A stretch of DNA of 64,000 nt from Rhodobacteraceae bacterium HLUCCA12. Lineage in GTDB: Bacteria > Pseudomonadota > Alphaproteobacteria > Rhodobacterales > Rhodobacteraceae. The stretch is taken from NCBI GenBank assembly GCA_001314715.1, contig LJSV01000004.1, positions 124,001 to 188,000 of the forward strand, read 5' to 3'. Shown here piece by piece: positions 54,061 to 63,356 of the stretch. Within the stretch, counting starts at the first letter, position 1. Every line of letters begins with the position of its first letter. A model generated the notes under the pieces. It was not told the DNA's origin and searched no databases. It was given only the letters and a program-made list of their open reading frames with translations. The translations under genes were made by a program, and so were the position numbers.

Positions 54061-55242
54061 TCAGAGCTGGCCGAGCAGGTCCGATGTCGGCCATCCATCG
54101 GCTGGCAGCCCCAGCTCGGCCTGCAAATCCTGAACCGCGGCGCGCGTCATCGCCCCCAGAATGCCGGTCGTGCCGCCGGTGTCGTAGCCGCGCGCCTGAA
54201 GGCGGCGCTGCAACTCGCGCATCTGGTCACGGCTGAGGCCGGGATCGGGATCGCCCGCGTCATAGATCGGCGCCCCGTCCAGACGCGTCGCGAAATAGGC
54301 GGCCGTGACGACATAGGTAAAGCTTTGGTTCCATTCGAACAGAACCCGGAAATTTGGAAAGATCATGAAGGCCGGGCCATTGTGCCCCTGTGGCAGAATG
54401 ACCGAGGCCTGCATGCTGCCCTGCGGCAAGGTGCCATGACGCGCGGCGACGCCCAGTCGCTGCCACTCGGCCACGCTCATTTCGGTGCGCAAGCCGGTTT
54501 GCGTCAGGTCCAGCCCCTGCGGAATGCGCACCTCGTGCATCCAGGGTTCGTTCGCGCGCCAGCCGTGGTGGCGCAGCACCGCCGCACCTGTCAGAACCGC
54601 ATCCGTCAGCGAATTGCGCAGGTCGATACGCCCGTCCCCGTCGCCATCGACACCGCGCCGCAGAATGTCGCCCGGCAGCATCTGAACCATGCCGATCTCG
54701 CCGGCCCAGGCGCCGGTTGTGTTCGCCGGGTCGATCATGCCGCGACGATAAAGCTCGATCATGGCCAGAACATGCGGGCGAAACAGTTCGGGGCGGCGGC
54801 AGTCATGGGCAAGCGTGACCAGCGCATCGGCGGTGTTGAAATCGCCCTGAAAGCTGCCGTAATCGGTCTCGAACGCCAGAAACGACAGCATCATCGACGG
54901 CGCAACCCCGTATTCGCGCTGCGCGCGTTCGAACACGCCGGCGTTGTCGCGGGCCATCTGCCGGCCGCGGTCCAGTCGGTTCTGGCTGATCAACTGGCGC
55001 GAGAACTCGATGAACGGGCGCGTGAAGAAGCCCTGCGCGCGGTCGCGTTGCAGGACCGACTGATCCTGCCGGACCGTGCGAAAGAAGCTGTCGGCAACGT
55101 CGCGCGGAATGCCGTCTGCCACCGCCTCGGCCTTCACCCCTTCGACGAAGTCAGAAAAACCGCCGCCGCAGGGCGTTTGGGCGGCGACGGTTCCAGAAAG
55201 GCCAAGGGCCAGTACAATGGCAGGCAGGACGGACCGGGACAT
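54061..55242 (-). CDS. Lytic murein transglycosylase (MltB family) with peptidoglycan-binding domain
   Basis: A 393-residue secreted enzyme that cleaves the glycan backbone of peptidoglycan. The ATG at 55242 follows GGAGTTACC and gives a signal peptide (residues 1-22, ending VAAQ). The catalytic Glu lies in SFLAFETDYGSFQGDFNT (about residue 131), and WAGEIGMVQMLPGDIL is the second MltB-family landmark. The C-terminal 60 residues (LSRDQMRELQRRLQARGYD...) form a PG_binding_1 domain. Two upstream in-frame ATGs give longer proteins without improving the signal. Confidence 0.92.
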   Translation of the reverse strand: MSRSVLPAIVLALGLSGTVAAQTPCGGGFSDFVEGVKAEAVADGIPRDVADSFFRTVRQDQSVLQRDRAQGFFTRPFIEFSRQLISQNRLDRGRQMARDNAGVFERAQREYGVAPSMMLSFLAFETDYGSFQGDFNTADALVTLAHDCRRPELFRPHVLAMIELYRRGMIDPANTTGAWAGEIGMVQMLPGDILRRGVDGDGDGRIDLRNSLTDAVLTGAAVLRHHGWRANEPWMHEVRIPQGLDLTQTGLRTEMSVAEWQRLGVAARHGTLPQGSMQASVILPQGHNGPAFMIFPNFRVLFEWNQSFTYVVTAAYFATRLDGAPIYDAGDPDPGLSRDQMRELQRRLQARGYDTGGTTGILGAMTRAAVQDLQAELGLPADGWPTSDLLGQL

Positions 55243-55312
55243 GGGTAACTCCATTGCATCTCGGTCAGAGCCTAGCAAGCGGCGCACCCGTGGCCAAGCC
55301 CGCCCTTTATCG

Positions 55313-56284
55313 TCATCGCCCGTGCGGAGCCATGAAATCCAGTTCCGGGTTGATCGGGATGATCCGGTTCGGATTGATGCTGTCGTGGCTGTAGTGATAG
55401 TGGCGCACGATATGATCCAGGCGCACGGTGCCGGCCACCCCCGGATGCTGGAACAACGCGCGTGTATAGGCCCAAAGGTTGGGGTAATCGACCAGGCGCC
55501 GCCGGTTACACTTGAAGTGCAGGTGATAGACGCTGTCGAAACGCACCAGGGTCGTGAACAGCCGCCAGTCGGCTTCGGTCAGACGTTCGCCCATCAGGAA
55601 CCGGTTGTCGCCAAGGTGGACCTCAAGCCAGTCGAGCGAGTCGAAAAGCGGGTAAACCGCCTCTTCGTAGGCTTCTTGCGTCGTGGCAAAACCGGATTTG
55701 TAGACACCGTTGTTCACCGTGTCATAGATCCGGGCATTGATCGGCTCGATCGCGTCGCGCAGATCCGCGGGCCAATAGTCATCGTCATTGCCGGTAATGG
55801 CATCAAAAGCGCCGTTGAACATGCGGATGATTTCGCTGCTTTCGTTCGAGACGATCGTGCCGCGCTCGGTGTCCCAAAGGATCGGCACCGTGGCCCGGCC
55901 CGAGACCTTGGGGTCGGCGCGGGTATAGACCTCGCGCAGGTAGCGCGCGCCATGCAGCCTGTCGCCGGTCGCGCCATCGAAATCGGTGCGGAATTCCCAG
56001 CCCTCGTCCAGCATGTCGGGGTGCACGGCGGAGACATCGATATGATCGTCAAGCCCCTTGAGCGCGCGAAAGATCAGCGCCCGGTGCGCCCAGGGACAGG
56101 CATACGATACATAAAGATGATACCGCCCGCTTTCGGCCTTGAACCCGCCTTCACCCGACGGACCCGGCGCGCCGTCGGCGGTTACCCAGTTGCGAAAGCG
56201 CGACGTGTCACGCTGAAAGGCGCCGCCCGTGCTTTTGGTATCGTACCATTCCTTGACCCATTCGCCGTCAATCAGCTTGCCCAT
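55313..56284 (-). CDS. Glutathionyl-hydroquinone reductase (YqjG/PcpF-like)
   Basis: A 323-residue GST-superfamily enzyme (xi/omega class) that removes glutathione from glutathionyl-hydroquinones. The catalytic cysteine is Cys63 in YVSYACPWAHRAL. VSNESSEIIRMFN at about residue 165 binds glutathione, and the C-terminal helical domain (NNGVYKSGFATTQEAYEEAV, HLHFKCNRRRLVDYPNLW) matches the family. The ATG at 56284 follows AAAGGAGG. It acts in the cytoplasm. A link to quinone detoxification from the catabolic island is possible but unproven, since the genes are 35 kb apart. Confidence 0.94.
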   Translation of the reverse strand: MGKLIDGEWVKEWYDTKSTGGAFQRDTSRFRNWVTADGAPGPSGEGGFKAESGRYHLYVSYACPWAHRALIFRALKGLDDHIDVSAVHPDMLDEGWEFRTDFDGATGDRLHGARYLREVYTRADPKVSGRATVPILWDTERGTIVSNESSEIIRMFNGAFDAITGNDDDYWPADLRDAIEPINARIYDTVNNGVYKSGFATTQEAYEEAVYPLFDSLDWLEVHLGDNRFLMGERLTEADWRLFTTLVRFDSVYHLHFKCNRRRLVDYPNLWAYTRALFQHPGVAGTVRLDHIVRHYHYSHDSINPNRIIPINPELDFMAPHGR

Positions 56285-56462
56285 AGCGGCCTCCTTTCGA
56301 TTGCAAGACACATCAGGCCATCGCGCCCGTTGCGCAACCTTCGGACGCGCGCAGGCCCTGTGCGGATCGGAACACCCGGAAAACCGCGCATGGTTACAAA
56401 AGGGTAACTTGTTTTTGCCACGATTGCCCCCATCATTGAACCTGAACAGAATCGGGGCCGCC

Positions 56463-56816
56463 ATGCTGGAACATCTGCCGGAAGACATCCGCCACGGGCT
56501 GGAAACGGCGCGCCTGCGCGCCCAGCGCCGCAGCACGCGCTTGTGCGTTCATGTGGACGGGGCGGTGTTTCCGATTCTACGGCTGTGGGATACCGGCTTT
56601 GCCGTCGAGATCGCGCGCGCCCCGCAACTGCGTGGCCTGGTCGATATCTATGACGGCCCGCGCCACCTGATCGAATGCCTGATCATGGCATCCGACAGTG
56701 AAAGCGGCGAAATGCATTATGAGTTCAAGCGCGCAACCGTGGTCAGCGATACGCCTGTGCGCGACTATGCCGACGACCGCACCCCGCCCTTTGCCTATCT
56801 GCCCGGCCGGGCCTGA
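56463..56816 (+). CDS. Hypothetical protein, 117 residues
   Basis: A small soluble protein with no signal or membrane segment. Residues 1-25 are helical (MLEHLPEDIRHGLETARLRAQRRSTRL, in parts) and the rest is strand-rich (LCVHVDGAVFPILRLWDTGFAV..., LVDIYDGPRHLIECLIMA, MHYEFKRATVV). The strand pattern is reminiscent of PilZ-like or small beta-barrel proteins, but the RxxxR and D/NxSxxG motifs of PilZ are not present. The ATG at 56463 is preferred over the longer frame from 56229, which runs into the divergent gene's promoter region. Coding bias supports a real gene. Confidence 0.7.
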   Translation: MLEHLPEDIRHGLETARLRAQRRSTRLCVHVDGAVFPILRLWDTGFAVEIARAPQLRGLVDIYDGPRHLIECLIMASDSESGEMHYEFKRATVVSDTPVRDYADDRTPPFAYLPGRA

Positions 56817-56855
56817 TGACGTAGCGGCCGGGCGACGGTCGGGATATGCCCAACG

Positions 56856-56884
56856 CGTGCCGGGACGGGCCCGACGCCGGCACG
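56856..56884. terminator. Convergent hairpin between hypothetical gene and moeB-like gene
   Basis: Perfect 8-bp stem CGTGCCGG / CCGGCACG around a 13-base loop in the 72-base convergent gap. No T-run; a weak or Rho-dependent end is possible. Confidence 0.4.
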
Positions 56885-56888
56885 GGGG

Positions 56889-57953
56889 TCACGCCGATGC
56901 CGCCGCGCCGCCATGACACGCGGCGCAGTCAGGGCGCGGACGGGTTGCGATTGTCCTGGTTTCAGCGAAAAGTGCGTCGTAGATCAGCAGACGCCCACGC
57001 AACCCCTCGCCCGCGCCCGTGATCGCCTTGATCGCCTCGACCGCCATCATGGAGCCCAGCACGCCGGGCAGCGGGCCGATCACGCCCGCTTCGGCGCAGG
57101 ATGGCACGAGACCCGGCGCAGGGGGATGCGGAAACACGCATTCATAGCACGCCCCGCCCCGCGCCGGATCGTAAAGGCCGATCTGCCCCTCCCATTGCGT
57201 GATCGCGGCCGACACCAGCGGCTTTTGCAACCGCACCGCGACCCGGTTGACCAGGTAACGGGTGTCCATATTGTCGGTGCCATCCAGGATCAGGTCATAT
57301 TCAGAAAACAGCGCCTCGGCATCGCTCTCGGTCAGGCGGCGATGATAGGGCCGCACGGTGACGAACGGGTTCAGCGCCAGCATCTGCTCTTGCGCCGAAA
57401 AGACCTTGGGCAGGCCGATCCGGGCATCGGTATGAATGATCTGGCGCTGAAGGTTCGAGCCTTCGACGGTATCGTCGTCAATCACGCCGATCGTGCCGAC
57501 ACCGGCGCCGGCCAGATACAAAAGCACGGGCGCCCCCAGGCCACCCGCGCCGATGACCAGCACCCGCGCATCCTTGAGCTTGCGTTGTCCCGGTCCGCCG
57601 ACCTCGCGCAAGATGATATGGCGGGCATAGCGATTGAGCTCGACCTCTGAGAACGGCGCGCCACCGGAGTCGGGCGCATCGGCCGCCGGTGCCTGCGGCC
57701 GGACGCGGCGACGCAGGGCACCCAGCCCCGCACGATACGCCAGCACCAGCGCGGCAGCGCCTGCCAGAACCAGCCACGGCCGGGCATCATTGCCCGTGGC
57801 GGTGCGCAGCGGCGATCCCGCAGGCAGTGTCAGGTTGATCAGCACGACCACCGCCCACAGGACGCCCACCAGCGCCAGACGTATCCGCAACGGCACGCGC
57901 AGGACGGTGGCCAGCGCCCAGATCGCCACCCCAAGGGCGATGACCCCGAACAT
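56889..57953 (-). CDS. MoeB/ThiF-family adenylyltransferase with N-terminal membrane anchor
   Basis: A 354-residue protein. Residues 1-85 contain two to three hydrophobic segments (FGVIALGVAIWALATVL, RLALVGVLWAVVVLINLTL, LVLAGAAALVLAYRAGL), then the ThiF domain with RYARHIILREVGGPGQ, the ATP loop VIGAGGLGAP (about 132-141), and SNLQRQIIHTDARIG. The zinc ligands are two Cys pairs: CYECVFP and CAACHG near the C-terminus. It activates the C-terminus of MoaD- or ThiS-like sulfur carriers by adenylation. The membrane-anchored N-terminus is unusual for MoeB but appears in some alphaproteobacteria. Next gene upstream is dut, with no gap between them (57953/57954). Confidence 0.87.
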   Translation of the reverse strand: MFGVIALGVAIWALATVLRVPLRIRLALVGVLWAVVVLINLTLPAGSPLRTATGNDARPWLVLAGAAALVLAYRAGLGALRRRVRPQAPAADAPDSGGAPFSEVELNRYARHIILREVGGPGQRKLKDARVLVIGAGGLGAPVLLYLAGAGVGTIGVIDDDTVEGSNLQRQIIHTDARIGLPKVFSAQEQMLALNPFVTVRPYHRRLTESDAEALFSEYDLILDGTDNMDTRYLVNRVAVRLQKPLVSAAITQWEGQIGLYDPARGGACYECVFPHPPAPGLVPSCAEAGVIGPLPGVLGSMMAVEAIKAITGAGEGLRGRLLIYDALFAETRTIATRPRPDCAACHGGAAASA

Positions 57954-58421
57954 TCAGCGCCGCCCCGTCGAACCGAAACCGCCTGAGCCGCGTGCCGTCT
58001 CGTCCAGCGTGGCGACCGGCACAAGGCGCACCTGTAGCACCGGCGCGATCACCATCTGCGCGATCCGGTCGCCATGGGCCACGGTATAGGGCGCATCGCC
58101 CAGGTTGATCAACGCAACACCCAGCGGCCCGCGATAATCGCTGTCGATCGTCCCCGGCGTATTCGGCAGGGTGATTCCGTGGCGCAGCGCGAGGCCCGAA
58201 CGCGGGCGGATCTGCATCTCGTACCCCGCCGGAACCGCCACACGCAGCCCGGTCGGCACAAGGATGCGCTGCATCGGGTTCAGGGTCAGCCCGGATCGGC
58301 GCTGCCCGTCGGGCAGGTTCGCGCGCAGATCGGCACCCGCGGCACCCGGCGTCGCGTAGCCGGGCAGCGCGATGGCCGGATCGGCCCAATCCTCGCGCAT
58401 CACGTGCAGGGTGATCGTCAT
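57954..58421 (-). CDS. dut: dUTP diphosphatase
   Basis: A 155-residue trimeric dUTPase, hydrolysing dUTP to dUMP and pyrophosphate. The five motifs are visible: [40 protein letters not shown] (catalytic Asp), GDRIAQMVI and C-terminal GSGGFGSTG. The ATG overlaps the coaBC stop by 4 bases, and the ThiF gene follows directly, giving the order coaBC-dut-moeB-like as one operon. Confidence 0.97.
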   Translation of the reverse strand: MTITLHVMREDWADPAIALPGYATPGAAGADLRANLPDGQRRSGLTLNPMQRILVPTGLRVAVPAGYEMQIRPRSGLALRHGITLPNTPGTIDSDYRGPLGVALINLGDAPYTVAHGDRIAQMVIAPVLQVRLVPVATLDETARGSGGFGSTGRR

Positions 58422-59620
58422 GCGGGTTTCCCGTTCAGGTGATCCGCGATCCGCCCGGCAAGACGCGCCGCCACCTCGGACTTGGGCAGGCGCGGCCAGG
58501 CCTCGGCGCCATCGGCGGTGATCAGGTGCACGGCATTCTCGGCGCCGCCCATGATTCCGGTCGCCGGCGACACGTCATTGGCGACGATCCAGTCACAGCC
58601 CTTGCGCAGACGCTTTTGCGTGGCATGGTCGACCACGTTCTCGGTTTCGGCGGCGAACCCGACCACAAGCGGGGGGCGCTGCGCGTGACGCGACAGCGTG
58701 GCCAGGATGTCGGGGTTTTCGGCAAATTCCAGAACCGGAAGCCCCCCGGCGCCCTTCTTCATCTTCTGCGACGCCTCATGGGCAACGCGCCAGTCCGCCA
58801 CCGCAGCGGCACAGACCGCAGCATCGGCAGGCAGCGCGGCCTCGACGGCGGCCAGCATCTGGCGCGCCGTTTCGACCGCCACGACCGCGACGCCTTGTGG
58901 TGGCGCGACGGTGGCCGGCCCGGTGACAAACGTCACCCGCGCGCCCAGGTCGCGCAAGGCCGCCGCCAGCGCCGTGCCCTGCGCGCCCGAGGATCGATTG
59001 GCGATATAGCGTACCGGGTCGATCGGTTCATGCGTCGGCCCCGATGTCACCAGAACATGCCGACCCCGCAGCGGCCCGCCGCCCAGCGCGGCCTCGATCG
59101 CCGCCAGGATCGTGGCGGGTTCGGAAAGCCGGCCGGGACCGTGTTCACCGCAAGCCATATCCCCCCGTGCAGGCCCGACCACCTGCACGCCATCGGCCTG
59201 CAACATGGCCAGATTGCGCCTAGTAGCGGGGTGTTGCCACATCCGGACGTTCATTGCCGGGGCGATCAACACCCGCTTGTCGGTGGCCATCAGCAGGGTC
59301 GATGCCAGATCGTCGGCATGGCCACCGGCCATCTTTGCCATCAGATCGGCGGTGCAGGGTGCGACCACCACCAGATCGGCGGCCCGCGACAACTGGATAT
59401 GGCCCATCTCGGCCTCGGTCGTCAGATCGAAGAGATCCTGATGCACCGGGTGCCCGGCCAGCGCCGCCACCGACAACGGTGTCACGAATTGCGCGCCCCC
59501 CGCCGTCAGGACCGGCACCACCCCGGCCCCGGCCGCCCGCAACAGACGGATCAGTTCCAGCGCCTTGTAGGCCGCGATGCCTCCGCCAATGATCAGCAGG
59601 ATACGTTTGTCGGCCAGCAT
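58418..59620 (-). CDS. coaBC: Bifunctional phosphopantothenoylcysteine decarboxylase/phosphopantothenate-cysteine ligase
   Basis: A 400-residue fused CoaBC (Dfp) enzyme of coenzyme A synthesis. The N-terminal flavoprotein decarboxylase has [16 protein letters not shown] (about residues 12-27), [16 protein letters not shown] and the PAMNVRMW motif (about 121-128). The C-terminal ligase half starts near residue 185 with [24 protein letters not shown] and ends with the HxxK-type segment around [17 protein letters not shown]. First gene of the coaBC-dut-moeB-like operon. Confidence 0.96.
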   Translation of the reverse strand: MLADKRILLIIGGGIAAYKALELIRLLRAAGAGVVPVLTAGGAQFVTPLSVAALAGHPVHQDLFDLTTEAEMGHIQLSRAADLVVVAPCTADLMAKMAGGHADDLASTLLMATDKRVLIAPAMNVRMWQHPATRRNLAMLQADGVQVVGPARGDMACGEHGPGRLSEPATILAAIEAALGGGPLRGRHVLVTSGPTHEPIDPVRYIANRSSGAQGTALAAALRDLGARVTFVTGPATVAPPQGVAVVAVETARQMLAAVEAALPADAAVCAAAVADWRVAHEASQKMKKGAGGLPVLEFAENPDILATLSRHAQRPPLVVGFAAETENVVDHATQKRLRKGCDWIVANDVSPATGIMGGAENAVHLITADGAEAWPRLPKSEVAARLAGRIADHLNGKPA

Positions 59621-59760
59621 CGACGGCTCCTATCGGTTTGGCGCAAGGTTAGAAGCGCCGCCGCGCAAGTTCAACACCCCGCGATGGCAGCCGCCGCTTT
59701 GCAAAACGCATCATGGCTGTCACAATGACTTTCGTGGGCTTTGGCGACATGGAGGCAGCC

Positions 59761-60684
59761 ATGACGGGCATCGCTGCGTTTTCGCATGCGCGGGTCGATC
59801 TGGGGGCACTGACGCTGTCGGTGTGCCGGGGCGGTCATGGAACACCGCTGATCCTGCTGCATGGCTTTCCGCAAAACCACATGTGCTGGGAGACCGTCGC
59901 GCCGGTCCTTGCACGCCATTTCGACGTCATCGTTCCCGATCTGCGCGGCTATGGCGAAAGCGATGCGCCTGCCGACGACCCCGGTCACACCGTCTATTCC
60001 AAGCGCACGATGGCGGCCGATGTCGTGGGCCTGATGGATGCCCTGGGCCTGGAGCGCGCGCATATCCTTGGTCATGACCGGGGCGCACGCGTGGCCTATC
60101 GGCTGGCACTGGATCATCCTCATCGGGTCGATCGTCTGGGCATCATCGAGATCTTGCCGACACTGGAATACTGGGAGGCGTTCGACGCCGAACTGGGCAT
60201 GGCGATCTATCACTGGACATTCCTCGCCCAGCCGGCCCCCTTGCCCGAACGGCTGATCGGGCATGACCCCCATTTCTTCATCGACCATTGCCTGCGCAAC
60301 TGGACATATCACAAGACCCTGGACCTGTTTTCGCCAGCGGCGCTGGGATCGTATCGCCGCCAGGCCAGCGATCCGCTGCGGCTGGCGGCGATGTGTGCCG
60401 ATTACCGCGCCGGGGCCACCACCGACCGCACGCTGGATGCCGCCGATCAAAAGGCCGGGCGGCTGATCGACGCGCCGCTGCATTTCCTGTGGGCCGAGAC
60501 CGGCTTTCCGGCGCGCGCCGCCCGTTCGGCGCAGGCCGCGGGGGGCGCGTTCGACCCGGCGGCGACCTGGCGGCGCTGGGCACGGAATGTGACCGCATCG
60601 TCCTGCGTCAGCGGCCATTTCGTGATGGAGGAAAACCCCGAAGCCGTCTTGCGCGCCTTTCTGCCGCATTTCGGCGTGGTCTGA
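59761..60684 (+). CDS. Alpha/beta hydrolase, fluoroacetate-dehalogenase-like
   Basis: A 307-residue haloalkane-dehalogenase-superfamily hydrolase. The oxyanion motif HGFPQNHMCW is at about residues 34-43. The nucleophile elbow is HDRGAR with Asp106, Arg107 and Arg110, the arginines that bind the carboxylate in fluoroacetate dehalogenase. The fluoride-stabilising trio is present as His151-Trp152 (IYHWTFLAQPAPLPE) and Tyr215 (ADYRAG), and the general base is His286 (SGHFVMEE). The catalytic acid position reads Glu130 (IIEILPT) where, as I recall, characterised enzymes have Asp. The ATG at 59761 follows GGAGGCAGCC; 59713 is an in-frame alternative. Confidence 0.88.
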   Translation: MTGIAAFSHARVDLGALTLSVCRGGHGTPLILLHGFPQNHMCWETVAPVLARHFDVIVPDLRGYGESDAPADDPGHTVYSKRTMAADVVGLMDALGLERAHILGHDRGARVAYRLALDHPHRVDRLGIIEILPTLEYWEAFDAELGMAIYHWTFLAQPAPLPERLIGHDPHFFIDHCLRNWTYHKTLDLFSPAALGSYRRQASDPLRLAAMCADYRAGATTDRTLDAADQKAGRLIDAPLHFLWAETGFPARAARSAQAAGGAFDPAATWRRWARNVTASSCVSGHFVMEENPEAVLRAFLPHFGVV

Positions 60685-60704
60685 GGCGCAGGCGCCGGAT
60701 CGGC

Positions 60705-61295
60705 CTATTCCAGCGCGCTTGAGGGGATGATCGGCCAGAAGACGCCGCCGGACCAGACGCCGAACCATTGCGCGCCCGCATGTTCGGCATGGGCGCCCAG
60801 ATCGACCATGCGGTAAAAGCTCTTGCGGTCGATCAGCGCCTCCAGCCCCGCGCGGATCATCACATAGGGCGCGGGTTCGCCGGTTTCGCCGTCGCGTTCG
60901 ACGCGAATCGGATGTTCCGACCCGGCGGCGGCATGATCGCCGACATTGGTTTCAAAGGTCAGCACCTGGTCGCGGCCGGTTCCGGACGCGGTGAAATCGA
61001 CGGCGACAAAGGGTGCGTCATCGACGGTGATGCCGACCTTTTCGACCGGCGTGACCAGGAAATAGCGATCGCCCTCGCGCTTGAGGATGGTCGAGAACAG
61101 CCGCACCAGCGGCGCCCGCCCAATGGGCGTGCCAAGGTAATACCAGGTGCCGTCACGGGCGATACGAATGTCCAGATCGCCGCAAAACGGCGGATCCCAC
61201 AGATGAACCGGCGGCAGCCCGCCCGAACCCGCGGCCTTGCTGGCCGCGCTGGCCAGGCTTTCGGCGGATGGTGTCACATTGTCTTGTTGGCGCAT
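60705..61295 (-). CDS. DUF1285 family protein
   Basis: A 196-residue cytoplasmic protein. The segment VHLWDPPFCGDLDIRIARDGTWYYLGTPIGRAPLVRLFSTIL (in parts, about residues 29-70) and YFLVTPVEKVGITVDDAPF are the DUF1285 hallmark; the C-terminus has the SFYRMVDLG segment. The ATG at 61295 follows AAGGAAAA; the longer frame from 61460 would overlap the moxR start region. It is divergent from moxR. Function in the family is not established. Confidence 0.9.
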   Translation of the reverse strand: MRQQDNVTPSAESLASAASKAAGSGGLPPVHLWDPPFCGDLDIRIARDGTWYYLGTPIGRAPLVRLFSTILKREGDRYFLVTPVEKVGITVDDAPFVAVDFTASGTGRDQVLTFETNVGDHAAAGSEHPIRVERDGETGEPAPYVMIRAGLEALIDRKSFYRMVDLGAHAEHAGAQWFGVWSGGVFWPIIPSSALE

Positions 61296-61387
61296 GGAAA
61301 TTTTCCTTCTTGGTCTGGGCGAAGGGGGCATGGGTGACATATAATCCTGCAAGCACCACAGGTCACGCGCAGCAGCAGGAGACCCCG

Positions 61388-62392
61388 ATGAGCGATACCC
61401 TGATCCCGGAGATCGAATCTCTGGCCGAGCGCCTGAAGTCGGCGCGTGACGCCATCGCACCGCGTTTCATCGGGCAGGACGAAGTCGTCGATCTGTCGCT
61501 GATCGCGCTTTTGTCGGGCGGACATGCGCTGCTGGTCGGACTGCCCGGACTGGGCAAGACGCGGCTGGTCGATACCCTTTCGACGGTGATGGGGCTAGAT
61601 TCGAACCGGATTCAGTTCACGCCCGATCTGATGCCTGCCGACATCCTGGGATCCGAAGTGCTGGAAACCGGTGCCGACGGCAGGCGCAGCTTTCGTTTCA
61701 TCGAGGGGCCGGTGTTCTGCCAACTGCTGATGGCCGATGAGATCAACCGCGCCTCGCCGCGCACGCAATCGGCGCTGTTGCAGGCGATGCAGGAACACGA
61801 GGTCACGATCGCCGGCGAACATCGGCCGCTGGGGGCGCCGTTCCATGTGCTGGCAACGCAAAACCCGATCGAGCAGGAAGGCACCTATCCCCTGCCCGAG
61901 GCACAGCTTGACCGCTTTCTGGTGCAGATCGACATCGACTATCCCGACCGCGACACCGAACGCGCCATCCTGCTGGCGACAACCGGCAGCGACGAGGCCG
62001 CCGCAAGCCCGGTATTCACCGCCGGCGACCTGATCGCCGCGCAGGCGCTGATCCGGCGCATGCCGGTGGGCGAAAGCGTGGTGGCCGCGATCCTGGATCT
62101 GGTGCGCGCCTGCCGTCCCGGCACCGATGACACCGACCCCGCCTTGGGCGACAGTCTCAGCTGGGGGCCAGGGCCGCGCGCGGCGCAGGCCCTGATGCTG
62201 GCGGTTCGCGCGCGAGCGCTGATCCAGGGCAGGCTGGCCCCATCGGCCGAGGATGTGGCGGCACTGGCCCGCCCGGTCCTGATCCATCGCATGGCCCTGA
62301 GCTTTGCGGCGCGGGCGCGAGGCGAAGCCCTTGGCACGATCATCGACCGCGTTGCGGGCCGCGTGACCGGCAGTATCGAGGCCGCGGCCTGA
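61388..62392 (+). CDS. MoxR-family AAA+ ATPase
   Basis: A 334-residue AAA+ ATPase. Walker A is GLPGLGKT (about residues 54-61), Walker B and the following segment read LLMADEINRASPRTQSALLQAMQEHEVTI (about 115-143, in parts), and the sensor 1 and NPIEQEGTYPLPEAQLDRF segment at about 160-178 is the MoxR signature. MoxR proteins act as chaperones maturing von Willebrand-domain (VWA) or BatA-like complexes. The ATG at 61388 follows CAGGAGACCCC. First gene of a unit continuing with DUF58 and a BatA-like gene. Confidence 0.95.
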   Translation: MSDTLIPEIESLAERLKSARDAIAPRFIGQDEVVDLSLIALLSGGHALLVGLPGLGKTRLVDTLSTVMGLDSNRIQFTPDLMPADILGSEVLETGADGRRSFRFIEGPVFCQLLMADEINRASPRTQSALLQAMQEHEVTIAGEHRPLGAPFHVLATQNPIEQEGTYPLPEAQLDRFLVQIDIDYPDRDTERAILLATTGSDEAAASPVFTAGDLIAAQALIRRMPVGESVVAAILDLVRACRPGTDDTDPALGDSLSWGPGPRAAQALMLAVRARALIQGRLAPSAEDVAALARPVLIHRMALSFAARARGEALGTIIDRVAGRVTGSIEAAA

Positions 62393-62471
62393 TGACCGTC
62401 CCACGCGCCCATGCCGACCGCTTTGCGAACGCGCCGGCTACGCGCGGTGCGCTTGACGCGGAGGGCTGCGC

Positions 62472-63356
62472 GTGAGTTCGGTGGCAACGCGACTGCGCGC
62501 CGAGGCCGAGGCGCTGACAGGCGGGCTGGCCCCGCTGCTGGTCGCTGCCGAACATCTGGCCAACAGCGCCCTGCCCGGCGCGCACGGGCGCAGGCGGTCG
62601 GGGTCGGGCGCCGAGTTCTGGCAGTTTCGCCCGGCCGAGGCGAACGACGCGGTGGCGCGGATCGACTGGCGTCGCTCGGGTCGCGGGGACGATGTCTTTG
62701 TGCGCGAGACCGAATGGCAGGCGGTGCGTGCCGTATCGCTCTGGGTCGATGACGGCGTGGCGATGACCTATTCCGGCGGCAGGGACCGCCCGACCAAGGC
62801 CGCGCGCGCCCGCCTTCTGGCGATGGCGCTGGCCCTGGTACTGTTGCGCGGCGGGGAACGCGTGGGCCTGGCACTGCCCGACTTCGCACCCCGAAGCGGG
62901 CGCGGGCAGGCCGAACGGCTGGCGCAGGCACTGACTGCAACCGCAGGAACGCAAGAACACGTGGCACCCGACCTCGATTCAACACCGTCCGGGGGCCACG
63001 CCGTTCTGTTCTCGGACTTTCTGGGCGATCCGGACATGGTGCATTCGGCCTTGCGCGTGGCTGCCGGCCGGAACCTGCGCGGCATCCTTGTGCAGGTTCT
63101 GGACCCGGTCGAAGAGGCTTTCCCCTTCGACGGCCGCACCCGCTTTGAAAGCATGAGCGGGCATCTGAGTTTCGAAACCCTGCGCGCGGGAGATCTGCGC
63201 GCGGCCTATCGCGACCGGCTTGCCGCGCGCAAGGATCTGCTGGCCGAACTGGCGCGGCAGGCCGGATGGCGCTTTACCACGCTGCACACCGACCGCCCCG
63301 CCGCCGCCGGGCTGTCATGGCTCTATCATGCGTTGGCCGAAGGCCGGAGGCGCTGA
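62472..63356 (+). CDS. DUF58 domain-containing protein
   Basis: A 294-residue protein of the DUF58 family that regularly follows moxR. The core signature DAVARIDWRRSGRGDDVFVRETEWQ (about residues 57-81, in parts) is followed by a VWA-like fold: SLWVDDGVAMTYS and AVLFSDFLGDPD. No signal peptide or membrane segment, so it acts in the cytoplasm. The GTG at 62472 follows GGAGGGCTGC and is 80 bases after moxR. Its stop overlaps the next start (TGATG). Confidence 0.9.
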   Translation: MSSVATRLRAEAEALTGGLAPLLVAAEHLANSALPGAHGRRRSGSGAEFWQFRPAEANDAVARIDWRRSGRGDDVFVRETEWQAVRAVSLWVDDGVAMTYSGGRDRPTKAARARLLAMALALVLLRGGERVGLALPDFAPRSGRGQAERLAQALTATAGTQEHVAPDLDSTPSGGHAVLFSDFLGDPDMVHSALRVAAGRNLRGILVQVLDPVEEAFPFDGRTRFESMSGHLSFETLRAGDLRAAYRDRLAARKDLLAELARQAGWRFTTLHTDRPAAAGLSWLYHALAEGRRR

